Source of the DNA: Flammeovirga sp. SJP92
GTDB lineage: Bacteria > Bacteroidota > Bacteroidia > Cytophagales > Flammeovirgaceae
DNA: 34,952 bases
Assembly: GCF_001583495.1 (NCBI RefSeq)
Contig: NZ_LQAQ01000075.1
Location: 1 to 34,952, forward strand
Direction of reading: 5' to 3'
The position numbers were made by a program, and so were the translations under genes. The notes under the pieces were generated by a model. It was not told the DNA's origin. It searched no databases and saw only the letters and a list, made by a program, of their open reading frames with translations. This document shows positions 26,580-34,639 of the stretch, in pieces; positions within the stretch are counted from its first letter, which is position 1; every line of letters starts with the position of its first letter.

Positions 26580-26933
26580 GGGAAGCTTTCATAGATATTG
26601 ATTAATAGTTAAAGTCAATTTATAATGTATTTGATAACAATAAATAATGTAATACTATGATAATCTTTACCTTATGATAAATGACCACCTAAAAAAACCT
26701 TTTTCAAAATTTTTATCAACCCTAAAAAGGGGAGAATTACACCCTATTCGATGGGGTGTTTATTAACAGTAATATTTACACTTGTGTTTAAGGCAAATTT
26801 ATAGACGGCGATTCAAATTAGAAAACCAACTTGTGGTCAAGTATGTATGAAATGATCTTATGTAAATGAGGAGCATCGTCGGAAAATGCTCAAAAGATCA
26901 CTTAACCAATCGATAAATTATTATTCACTAGCT
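26580..26933. other. Upstream region of the beta-helix gene
   Basis: About 350 bases without a gene; the whole gap is 26522-26933. It carries TTTTTCAAAATTTTTATC (26700-26717), the element CCCTAAAAAGGGGAGAA (26720-26736) and a hairpin ACACCC/GGGTGT with loop TATTCGATG (26739-26759). The hairpin's CCTATTC...GGGG core resembles the one at 25143-25174. No clear promoter box was found. Confidence 0.5.
26720..26736 (+). promoter_or_regulatory. Candidate shared cis-element upstream of the beta-helix gene
   Basis: CCCTAAAAAGGGGAGAA, about 200 bases before the ATG at 26934, closely resembles the block upstream of the sulfatase (17516-17533). Its own ends can pair (CCCT/AGGG). The role is unknown. Confidence 0.3.
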
Positions 26934-29732
26934 ATGAAAAAACTACTTACTGCCCTTTTATTATGGGCATGTATCTGCGGATTCTTATCCGCAAAGGAAA
27001 TCCATGTGTCCAAAAATGGAAATAATGCTAACTCAGGAACATCTTCTAGCCCTTACTTGACCATTCAGAAAGCTGCCAATGTAGCAGTAGCAGGTGATGT
27101 GGTCATTATTCACCAAGGTACTTACCGTGAGACCGTTGAACCCGCTAACAACGGAACTTCAAGCAATCCAATTACTTTTAAAGCCGCCGCGGGCGAGATC
27201 GTAGTGGTCTCTGCTGTGGAGGAGATTAACAGTTGGACCTTGACCAGCAACAACATCTATAAAGCCAATGTTACTATGCCTTTAGGTATGGAGCATAATG
27301 CTTTGTTTTATGACGGTAACATGATGGACATTGCTCGTTGGCCTAACAACACTGACAATGATCCATACACTCCTAATGCTAACTATATTACAGGAGGGTC
27401 GGCTTCTCATATTACTTACTCTGGCATTCCAACGCATGATTGGAGCAAGGGTTATATATGGTATCTAGGGGGGCACTCTGGTGCAAGTTTCACTAGAAAA
27501 ATCACCGCATCATCTTCTTCAAGAATTGATTTTGAAGGGGTAGATATCACGAAGTGGCCATTTAGTGTCCACAACCCAACCATCACCAGAAATGGACATA
27601 AGGGAATTTTCTATTTGTTCAACAGTTTAGGTGCTTTGGATATTCAAAGAGAATATTATTATGATGCCTCTGCCAAAGTGATTTATTTTAAGGCACCCAA
27701 TAATGCTAACCCTACCAATGGAAAATGTGAGTACAGAGCAAGAGAGTACACTTTCAAACTCTCAAAAAATTACATTGTAATGGATGGTATTGAAACCTTC
27801 GGCGGAATTGTGATGGTTTCAGGAAACAATAATGTAGTGAAGAACTCTAAGGTTCGTCATGGTGTGCCTATTTTGGATGAACTAAACAACACTGATGCTC
27901 AGATTGGCTCTGGTGCAATCACAATTGAGGGAAGCAATGCATTAATTGAGAGAAATTTGGTTGAAAATGGAACAGCCAATGGTATCTCAGTACTTACTGC
28001 CTGGAAAGGAACTCAAAACGCAACCATTAGAAATAATGTGGTAAGAAATTTTAATACCATAGGAATTCACGCTGAGCCAATCCGCTCTAATTGTCCAGGT
28101 ACTGTGATTGAAAAAAATACAATCTACGGTGGTGGCCGAAGTGGAATTTATGTCAGTGGTGCCAATGCTTCTGTGGCTTATAATAATGTGTATGACGTAA
28201 TGAAAATCAATGCAGATGGAGGTGTTTTTTATACAGTGGGTAATACTGCCTATAAAAATTCTGTGATTCATCATAACTGGTTTCACAACTCAACTGCCGC
28301 TCCACACGCAGGATATAAGGTTGCAGGTATTTACCTAGATAATGACAGCAAGGGCTACCAAGTTTATAACAACGTAGTCTACAATGTATCATGGTCTGGC
28401 ATTCAGATCAACTGGGATAATTGGGGATTGGATTTTTATAATAATTCCATTTACAATGTCAAAGAAGGTATGGGACGTTGGGAGAACGGTTATACTATGG
28501 ATGATGTGGTGCTGATCAACAATTACGCTAGCATTGGGCCCTGGTTTGGTACGGACATTCAACCTCAAAATATCATCAATGGAAATAACCCGTTTATAAG
28601 TCCAGCAAATTTAAATTTTGAACCTTCAAGTGGTTCTTACTTAATAAATGCAGGGAAAGTCATTCCGGGTATTACAGATGGATATGTTGGAAGTGCACCT
28701 GATATTGGGGCCTATGAAAGAGGAGGTGTAAAGTGGGTACCGGGAGCAGACTGGTCACCTAATGACGGCACACCTTCTACAAACAGTGTGAGCATTGCAT
28801 CTGCTCCACAATCTGTAGTGAAAGGAAATAGTTTTAATGTTCAGGTAAATTATGAAGCCACAGCCCAATATGAAATTGTAGTATTGGTCAACGATCCTTC
28901 TGGTGTATGGTTGACAAGTTCAAGGCAAACTGTAAGTGCTGGGGCAGGAACAAAAGTACTTACTCTAACACAATCTTCGGCTTGGGCTGTAGCAAATAAT
29001 TATAAGCTGGGTGTTTCTATTCGTCCCGTTGGTGGTGATTTCGCTTCTAACTTGGATTATGTTTCTTCTACTTTCGATGTAGTATCTTCTATCACACGAT
29101 ACTCTTTCCAAAATCAAGGAAGTTTTAATTATATGAGTGCCGCCAATCCTAATATAATGAATACTGTTTCATCAGTTGGCAATACAGAACTGTTTGAGAT
29201 TATTGAAAATAGTGACGGTACAGTTTCCTTTAAAGGTAGCAATGGCTTGTATGTGAGCTCTGAAAATGGTAATAAAGAACTGACATGTACGAGAACCGCA
29301 ATAGACGCCTGGGAAAAATTTGAAATGATAGATTATGGTAATGATGTTTATGCCTTAAAAGGAAATAACTCAATGTATGTTAGAGATAATATGCTGTGTA
29401 CAAGTGAAGGTGTTTCTAATTGGCAACAGTTCAAAATTATACCTTCTACCTCTTCATCTTCAAGAACAGGTAACTTAGAAGAAGACATCAAACAAAACCT
29501 CAATTTCACAGTTTTTCCTAACCCTTCTTTAGGAACGATCAACGTACAAATGGATGAAGGTTTTGAACAGTCCAGAATTACGATTTATAGTACTTTGGGA
29601 CAGTTGGTTTACGATCAACCTGTAGTCTCAGACCTAAATACTATTCGTTTAAATGGCGTACAAAGTGGTGTTTACATCATCAAAATGACATCCAACAACG
29701 GTATAAAAACGAAGCAGGTTATTATTAAGTAA
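26934..29732 (+). CDS. T9SS-exported right-handed beta-helix enzyme with carbohydrate-binding domains
   Basis: 932 aa from the ATG at 26934, which starts the signal peptide (LLTALLLWACICGFLSA). An ATG at 26886 would place 16 residues before it. Positions here follow the longer form. Residues 38-85 (HVSKNGNNANSGTSSSPYLT, then GDVVIIHQGTYRETV) are the entry segment typical of beta-helix glycoside hydrolases such as GH120/GH141-like proteins. The parallel beta-helix covers about 285-590 and holds DGGVFYT (444-450) and GIYLDND (481-487), whose aspartates are candidate catalytic residues. A beta-sandwich (636-735, IRPVGG) matches the one in the first GH16 enzyme. A fascin/beta-trefoil-like domain (about 737-855) and a T9SS sorting domain (about 870-948, FTVFPNPSLGTINV) follow. 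It is probably a hydrolase or lyase on a galactan. The specificity is unknown. Confidence 0.8.
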   Translation: MKKLLTALLLWACICGFLSAKEIHVSKNGNNANSGTSSSPYLTIQKAANVAVAGDVVIIHQGTYRETVEPANNGTSSNPITFKAAAGEIVVVSAVEEINSWTLTSNNIYKANVTMPLGMEHNALFYDGNMMDIARWPNNTDNDPYTPNANYITGGSASHITYSGIPTHDWSKGYIWYLGGHSGASFTRKITASSSSRIDFEGVDITKWPFSVHNPTITRNGHKGIFYLFNSLGALDIQREYYYDASAKVIYFKAPNNANPTNGKCEYRAREYTFKLSKNYIVMDGIETFGGIVMVSGNNNVVKNSKVRHGVPILDELNNTDAQIGSGAITIEGSNALIERNLVENGTANGISVLTAWKGTQNATIRNNVVRNFNTIGIHAEPIRSNCPGTVIEKNTIYGGGRSGIYVSGANASVAYNNVYDVMKINADGGVFYTVGNTAYKNSVIHHNWFHNSTAAPHAGYKVAGIYLDNDSKGYQVYNNVVYNVSWSGIQINWDNWGLDFYNNSIYNVKEGMGRWENGYTMDDVVLINNYASIGPWFGTDIQPQNIINGNNPFISPANLNFEPSSGSYLINAGKVIPGITDGYVGSAPDIGAYERGGVKWVPGADWSPNDGTPSTNSVSIASAPQSVVKGNSFNVQVNYEATAQYEIVVLVNDPSGVWLTSSRQTVSAGAGTKVLTLTQSSAWAVANNYKLGVSIRPVGGDFASNLDYVSSTFDVVSSITRYSFQNQGSFNYMSAANPNIMNTVSSVGNTELFEIIENSDGTVSFKGSNGLYVSSENGNKELTCTRTAIDAWEKFEMIDYGNDVYALKGNNSMYVRDNMLCTSEGVSNWQQFKIIPSTSSSSRTGNLEEDIKQNLNFTVFPNPSLGTINVQMDEGFEQSRITIYSTLGQLVYDQPVVSDLNTIRLNGVQSGVYIIKMTSNNGIKTKQVIIK

Positions 29733-29896
29733 AACACAATTTTCAAAGTCTTGTTTTAATGATGAACGAAGTGGAAAGAGACTCAAATGGTTCGTTTTTC
29801 ATACATACTCCGGACCATCTCTTTCCTCTAAATTTTGCACAAGATCCTCCGGAAATTGAGATTTAAGTAATCTTCAAGATATAACCGGGTTAATGT

Positions 29897-29937
29897 AAGG
29901 CGGTATCTCGGAGCATAATGCTTTGGGGTGCTGCCTT
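29897..29937 (+). ncRNA. 20-bp hairpin with G-U pairs downstream of the beta-helix gene
   Basis: Reading outward from the centre at 29917, 20 consecutive positions can pair (14 Watson-Crick, 6 G-U), from AAGGCGG on the left to GCTGCCTT on the right. Because the wobbles become A-C mismatches on the other strand, it only folds as plus-strand RNA. It lies about 165 bases after the beta-helix stop and is followed by TTTGTCTT. It may be a terminator, a 3' UTR stabiliser or a small RNA. Confidence 0.5.
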
Positions 29938-30022
29938 TGTCTTGAATGAAGGGGGAGATAGTGTGTTAAATTATTTTTTATACTTTCAAAGTAAAGTTAG
30001 TCTATTTCATATTAAAATACTT

Positions 30023-30424
30023 TCAATGATACTGGTTATAGTAAACCATTGTATCTTTACAAAAATCAATCGTAATATACTTCCCCTCTAAAGATTTATA
30101 TTTTTCAGAATTTGGATAAATTCTGAGTTCATATGTTCCTGGCAGTTTTACAATAGAATCTCCTATATAAAAATCTTTTTCAAAACGAATATCGTAAGAT
30201 GAAAAACGCTGTGTTTCACCATTTTCATAAGTTACAATCTGTCTTCGAACTCCATTTTTAAAATCTACTTTCGCAACTTTTCCACTAAACTCCACATTAT
30301 AACATAAATCTGCATAAACCATATTTTTCCACATTTTATGACTCTGATATTCAGAAACTAGTGATAAGATGATCAAAGGAGTAAATGCAATAATGCTGAG
30401 GATTAAGTACTCTTTGTTTGTCAT
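30023..30424 (-). CDS. Hypothetical membrane-anchored protein
   Basis: A 133-aa protein with one N-terminal hydrophobic segment (about 5-22, YLILSIIAFTPLIILSLV) acting as an anchor or uncleaved signal. The rest looks like a small beta-rich domain: NVEFSGKVAKVDFKNGVRRQ, GDSIVKLPGTYELRIYPNSE. Short proteins with a GDSI-K-...-L-IY pattern are frequent in Bacteroidota as uncharacterised paralogues. It is the last of three minus-strand genes of similar AT-rich composition. No function is proposed. Confidence 0.6.
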   Translation of the reverse strand: MTNKEYLILSIIAFTPLIILSLVSEYQSHKMWKNMVYADLCYNVEFSGKVAKVDFKNGVRRQIVTYENGETQRFSSYDIRFEKDFYIGDSIVKLPGTYELRIYPNSEKYKSLEGKYITIDFCKDTMVYYNQYH

Positions 30425-30511
30425 TTATAGTTTAAGCTAAGTTTAAAAAATCTTCAAAAAATATATTTAAATAGTATAATGTCAACATCTATATATTACA
30501 ATGCGTTGATT

Positions 30512-31156
30512 TTATTCATCAAATATTATCGTTTTATCTTGAAATTTTGAATCGTCAATGTAAAATATATGGCCTACTCTAGGTTTAGTCTTGAAATACT
30601 TCACGATTGGATAGTATAGCTCTCTGTGATTCCCTGAGTTTAAGTTCTCATACTTTAACTTTGATATCTGTTGTGAACGTAAGTATTTCCTCCCATTTAT
30701 TTCATATTCGTATTTCGCAAAATATGTGGTACCAGGTAAGAAAAAACTGCCTTCATCTTTTATTGTTTTTATTATTTTAGCTTGCGCCTCTTTGTATAAA
30801 GAGTCTATTGATTGAGGTACTATTGGTTGTGAATAATCAACTACTCTTTCTGAAAAATCTTCTGCATTATATTTCACTACATAAAATTCTTTTTTAGAAA
30901 TATGATCATCTCTATCGCTTTTATGAGCAAAGGACAACTTTCTATACTCTCCATCTACGATACTTTCACAGGATAAACTTATTCCATTTTTTACAACTCT
31001 GCCAATTGTTTCAAGCCCTTTTTCTTTTATTTCCATTTTGGTAATACGTTCATTACGTAAGCCAAAAAGAAAAGCGAAGAATATTATTGTTGGAATTCCT
31101 ATTAATAATATTTCAAAAGTATATGATTTCTTTTTCTTTTCACTGATTTCTGTCAT
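30512..31156 (-). CDS. Hypothetical membrane-anchored protein
   Basis: A 214-aa protein with a short lysine-rich N-terminus and one hydrophobic anchor (about 13-32, FEILLIGIPTIIFFAFLFGL). The rest (about 180 residues) lies on one side, probably periplasmic. It contains ETIGRVVKNGISLSCE and a region FAKYEYEINGRKYLRSQQIS, which resemble the beta-strand pattern of DUF3592-like domains and may represent two copies of that type, but weakly. It is likely cotranscribed with the flanking hypothetical genes (77 and 87 bases apart). No function is assigned. Confidence 0.6.
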   Translation of the reverse strand: MTEISEKKKKSYTFEILLIGIPTIIFFAFLFGLRNERITKMEIKEKGLETIGRVVKNGISLSCESIVDGEYRKLSFAHKSDRDDHISKKEFYVVKYNAEDFSERVVDYSQPIVPQSIDSLYKEAQAKIIKTIKDEGSFFLPGTTYFAKYEYEINGRKYLRSQQISKLKYENLNSGNHRELYYPIVKYFKTKPRVGHIFYIDDSKFQDKTIIFDE

Positions 31157-31233
31157 ATTACTGAAAGTTTATTAGTTTGCATACTGTCATTAAACATAGC
31201 TCCTCAAAGATTGCTATGATATCATATAAATTA

Positions 31234-31824
31234 TTACTGACTTTTATTTTTCAATCTTCTATAATTTTTTCCACATTGTTCTTCAAAACTTATTAAGCTG
31301 TCATAATAATTGAATCCAGCCATTCCTGTTCCGTGAGGAGACATCAATACTTCAGTGATGATATATCCATTTTCAAGTTCAAAATATCCAACAAAGTCGG
31401 AATCGTCAAATATCAAAAAATCAATAATTTTCTGATCCTTTAAATAGTTCAACTTGTTGTCATGGTATTTAATTTTGTAGATCTCATGTTCTCTTAGTAT
31501 CTCTATTCCAAACTTAAACACCTTGTTTATTCGACCTAAAAATGAAGACGCACTTTCACTTTTAGCATCAATAACTCTTTGAATTGTTTTCTCATCTGGG
31601 TTCATAGGGTGTTGTGGAATATGTTTCAAATCAGAAAACAAACTCTTGGAATCTTTCTTCAATACCTTTTCGAGATGTTCTGATTCAATATCCCAAGGGA
31701 TTCCAATTATTTTATCATTATCTAGCTGAATAGATACATCGGCCTCATCAAGGCCTCCAAACTCTACCTTTGACCAGACGAAAATATCCTTAATTGTATG
31801 TCCTATTACCTGTTCTATGTTCAC
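31234..31824 (-). CDS. Hypothetical cytoplasmic protein
   Basis: A 196-aa protein without signal peptide or membrane segment. The N-terminal part (about 1-60) contains VEFGGLDEADVSIQLDNDKI followed by IGIPWD, a beta-hairpin style also seen in small bacterial proteins of unknown or immunity-like role. The C-terminal part has FDDSDFVGYFELENGYIITE and SPHGTGMAGFNYYDSL. No catalytic motif can be named. It is the first gene of the three-gene group 30023-31824. An immunity-type role is only a guess. Confidence 0.6.
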   Translation of the reverse strand: MNIEQVIGHTIKDIFVWSKVEFGGLDEADVSIQLDNDKIIGIPWDIESEHLEKVLKKDSKSLFSDLKHIPQHPMNPDEKTIQRVIDAKSESASSFLGRINKVFKFGIEILREHEIYKIKYHDNKLNYLKDQKIIDFLIFDDSDFVGYFELENGYIITEVLMSPHGTGMAGFNYYDSLISFEEQCGKNYRRLKNKSQ

Positions 31825-31929
31825 TTCTAATTTTTGGTGATTTAAGCCCCAAGTTTGATCAATGTTCGGTTTATCGTATCACTAAAGTAGCAACTATTAT
31901 TGGTTTATTCTTTTCAATGAGCTGTTTTT

Positions 31930-32841
31930 TTAGTTCATACTGATATACTTCTTCGGACTTACACCCACCTTCTTTTTAAACAGCCTTGAAAAGTACTGAG
32001 GATATTCAAAACCAAGTTGATAGGCCGTTTCACTAATAGAGGCTTGTGGTGCCAATAACATATTTTTAGCTTGTTCGATAAGATAAAGGTTAATTTGATC
32101 AATAGCGGTCTTACCCGTTTCAGCTTTTATGGTATCACTCATATATCTATGACTCACATCCAATTGACTCGCTAACCATTCTACTGTAGGAATCCCTTTC
32201 TTTTCAAATTGGTTGGTCTCAAAGTATACATTGAGTACAGATTTAAACGCTGAGAATAAATCTTGATTGATCTCCTTTCTATTTATAAACTGACGTTTGT
32301 AGTAGCGGTCAGAATACTTCAACAAGGTTTCTAAATGAGAAAGAATAATATCCTTACTAAACTCATCTTGATTATTTTCATACTCTTCAATTATGTTTCT
32401 AAAAACTAATTTGAGTCGTTCTTCCTCTTTCGGGGATAAGTGAAGTGCTTCATTCACTTGATATTCGAAAAAGCTGTATTTTTTGATTTTATCGAAGAGC
32501 GGATGACCGTTCAAATAATCCTTATGGAAAGAGATATGATAGGCTTCAGAACTGAAAACTAGGTTCTCAAATTTTAGGTTCTGATTTGGAGAAGTGAATA
32601 ATAATGTGCCATTTGAACAATCATATTTCGTTCTGCCGTAAGTTAATTCACCCGATATAATATTCTTTAAACTTATAGTATAGAAATCACAAGTTAAACT
32701 GATCGCTCCTTCTTGTTTATCACACTTTTCAGGTTCACCCTCTCTCACGGTATGAGAAGCTGTAAATAATGGATTTTCTGGCTCTTCCAACCCATTATAA
32801 AGGTGGAATTCTCCTATTGTTTTAAATATTAGCTCTTTCAT
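31930..32841 (-). CDS. AraC-family transcriptional regulator
   Basis: 303 aa. The N-terminal 190 residues form an effector or dimerisation domain of the type common in AraC proteins of Bacteroidota (FHKDYLNGHPLFDKIKKYSF). The C-terminal double helix-turn-helix covers about 210-303: VEWLASQLDVSHRYMSDTIK in the first half and SISETAYQLGFEYPQYFSRL, then FKKKVGVSPKKYI, in the second. It starts 29 bases after the metallo-beta-lactamase-fold gene and is the third gene of that operon. It probably regulates the operon or a linked response; the signal is unknown. Confidence 0.92.
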   Translation of the reverse strand: MKELIFKTIGEFHLYNGLEEPENPLFTASHTVREGEPEKCDKQEGAISLTCDFYTISLKNIISGELTYGRTKYDCSNGTLLFTSPNQNLKFENLVFSSEAYHISFHKDYLNGHPLFDKIKKYSFFEYQVNEALHLSPKEEERLKLVFRNIIEEYENNQDEFSKDIILSHLETLLKYSDRYYKRQFINRKEINQDLFSAFKSVLNVYFETNQFEKKGIPTVEWLASQLDVSHRYMSDTIKAETGKTAIDQINLYLIEQAKNMLLAPQASISETAYQLGFEYPQYFSRLFKKKVGVSPKKYISMN

Positions 32842-32870
32842 TCTATCATCAAATATAACCTTTCTAATTA

Positions 32871-34007
32871 CTATTCATAATCTGCCCACCAAGAAGTAAT
32901 GTTACTATCCAAATTATTGAATTCAATGACTTGACCTATAATAGGAGTAACTACCTGTAAATCCATTTCGCCCGCTTTAGCGACTAACCGCTCCACAGGT
33001 TCCTTCCAATTATGTCTATTTAAACTAAACGAAGCCCAGTGTACAGGCATCATGACTTTAGCTTTTACGTCTACACTTGCTTGGGCAGTTTCTTCTGGTA
33101 GCATATGTATTGCAAATTCCGTTAAATGATCATTGTACTGACCACATTCCATTAATGCTAAGTCAAAAGGACCGTATTTGTTTCCAATTTCCTTAAAATG
33201 CTGACCATAACCGCTATCTCCGCTAAAAAAGATATTTTCCGAATCAGATTTAATCACCCAAGATGCCCATAATGTTTTTTGAGCATCGGTTAGCCCTCTA
33301 CCCGAAAAGTGCCTCGCAGGAGTTGCTGCAAAAGTCAAGTTATCGAACTGAACTTCATGCCACCAATCTAACTCTGTAATATCTTCTTTAGGTACTCCCC
33401 ATGCTTGCAGATGCGTACCAACACCTAGTGGAGTGAAGTATTTTCCTACTTTGTCCTTAATTTTTAAAATCGTTTCATAATCTAAATGATCGTAGTGATC
33501 ATGAGAAATTAATACTGCATCTATTTTTGGTAAATCTTCGATGGCTATTGGAAGCTCTTTTGTAAAACGTTCACTTCCAAGCCATGGGTGAGGGGAAGGT
33601 ACATCTGATAGCATAGGATCAATCAAAAGTCTTTTTCCTGCTATTTCAAGCAAAAAAGCGGAATGACCAAACCAAATTACTCTTGTTTGTTTTGAAGCCT
33701 CATTTAATTTTACTGACTGTACCGGCAGTCCCTTTGAAGGTGTCAAACCTGATGCCTCTCTACTTAATTCTTTAAATAACTTTGGTAAGTCGCTTAAAGA
33801 AGGTGTAGTTTGAGTAAACTCTAAATTCCAAAACTGCCCCTCCTTAAAGTTTTTTGAAGCATTGAACCTAGCGATAGCTTCTTCTGAATGAGATCCTCCA
33901 AATTGTGGACTAAAGTTTACAAACAAAATTCCCACTATTAAAACTACTGCTATAGAGATGGATGTACCCATCAATATGATTTTGAATATACGTTTTGCTA
34001 CTTTCAT
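32871..34007 (-). CDS. Metallo-beta-lactamase-fold hydrolase (UlaG/NAPE-PLD-like), membrane anchored
   Basis: 378 aa. One N-terminal transmembrane segment (about 9-31, IILMGTSISIAVVLIVGILF) anchors the domain. The metal site is complete: H169-x-H171-x-D173-H174 in SHDHYDHLDY, H233 in ARHFSGRG, D264 in FSGDSGYG and H323 in PVHWASF. The strand IWFGHSAFLLEIAGKRLLID is typical of the UlaG/YjjP-like L-ascorbate-6-phosphate lactonase and N-acyl-phosphatidylethanolamine phospholipase D branch. The substrate could be a lactone or a lipid phosphodiester, which cannot be decided. It lies 4 bases after the DUF2255-like gene and 29 bases before araC, forming an operon. Confidence 0.9.
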   Translation of the reverse strand: MKVAKRIFKIILMGTSISIAVVLIVGILFVNFSPQFGGSHSEEAIARFNASKNFKEGQFWNLEFTQTTPSLSDLPKLFKELSREASGLTPSKGLPVQSVKLNEASKQTRVIWFGHSAFLLEIAGKRLLIDPMLSDVPSPHPWLGSERFTKELPIAIEDLPKIDAVLISHDHYDHLDYETILKIKDKVGKYFTPLGVGTHLQAWGVPKEDITELDWWHEVQFDNLTFAATPARHFSGRGLTDAQKTLWASWVIKSDSENIFFSGDSGYGQHFKEIGNKYGPFDLALMECGQYNDHLTEFAIHMLPEETAQASVDVKAKVMMPVHWASFSLNRHNWKEPVERLVAKAGEMDLQVVTPIIGQVIEFNNLDSNITSWWADYE

Positions 34008-34011
34008 CCTT

Positions 34012-34374
34012 CTAGATTTGAGGCACTAATTCTAATGTAGAAGCTTCATGTTTTTTTCTACTGTAAGTAAGCCTCATTAACGGGTATATTATGTTCAGTA
34101 ATTTAAAATAGGCTTTATTGACCTTTGGGTTTACCGTTTCTAAATCTTTTGGTATCACACCTTTGATAGGAACAATTAAGTCGTCTAGTTTCATGGCACC
34201 CTCAGGATGCTCTAAAAAAGCATCATACCAACTTCTTTTCCCGAACTTATACTGACGGACAAAGAATCTGCCTTCTGTCTGTACAATTGTAATGTCAATA
34301 AACCGGTGGTCACCGCATCTGATTTGATGTACTTTTTTTGAGTCTACTCTTTTTATTATTTCTTGAATTGTCAT
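34012..34374 (-). CDS. DUF2255-like small protein
   Basis: A 120-aa soluble protein. The block IQTEGRFFVRQYKFGKRSWY-like (visible as GRFFVRQYKFGKRSWYDAF) followed by HPEGAMKLDDLIVPIKGV and the C-terminal KVNKAYF fit the DUF2255 family of small beta-barrel-like proteins related in fold to F420-type reductases; function unknown. It is the first gene of the three-gene operon with the metallo-hydrolase (4-base gap) and araC. The family assignment is moderate. Confidence 0.65.
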   Translation of the reverse strand: MTIQEIIKRVDSKKVHQIRCGDHRFIDITIVQTEGRFFVRQYKFGKRSWYDAFLEHPEGAMKLDDLIVPIKGVIPKDLETVNPKVNKAYFKLLNIIYPLMRLTYSRKKHEASTLELVPQI

Positions 34375-34460
34375 GGCAATCTATCTGAATGACTGTCTTT
34401 TATAGACATATTATTTCCTTAAGTACAAGGACAAAAGTAATTGGCATTTTGAAGGTGAAA

Positions 34461-34606
34461 AAGTGGTTCGTGTTGTGGTTCAGTGGACGTTGTAGTACAA
34501 CGTCCCTACAGTCTACTTTCAATTTTTGGTAGAATATCATTTATGAGGGATACCGTTGTAGGGATGTTGCATTGCAACGTCCACTGAACCACCATAAAAA
34601 CCATTT
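34461..34606. repeat. REPIN-like element: two palindromes in inverted orientation
   Basis: Arm 1 (34461-34510) and arm 2 (34557-34606) are inverted copies of each other: the 36 inner bases match at all but a few positions and the outer 14 more loosely. Each arm is itself a hairpin: GGACGTTGTA-G-TACAACGTCC in arm 1 and GGATGTTGCA-T-TGCAACGTCC in arm 2. Each hairpin carries a GTAG tetranucleotide at its foot, facing the 46-base centre. This is the layout of REP doublets mobilised by RAYT transposases. Confidence 0.75.
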
Positions 34607-34639
34607 TACGAACCATAATTCTTCCCTCTTCCCTCAAAA

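Noticed and set aside
17650-29732. Canonical SusC/SusD polysaccharide utilisation locus
   Set aside because: No TonB receptor or SusD-like gene is present in the window, so only a locus of enzymes and a regulator is claimed.
29765-29800. AACGAA ... TTCGTTTTT hairpin as terminator of the beta-helix gene
   Set aside because: The stem is 6 bp with a 20-base loop. It is possible, but weaker than the hairpin at 29897-29937.
31195-31218. CATAGC/GCTATG inverted repeat between two hypothetical genes
   Set aside because: The stem is only 6 bp with a 12-base loop and no T-run, too weak to call a terminator.
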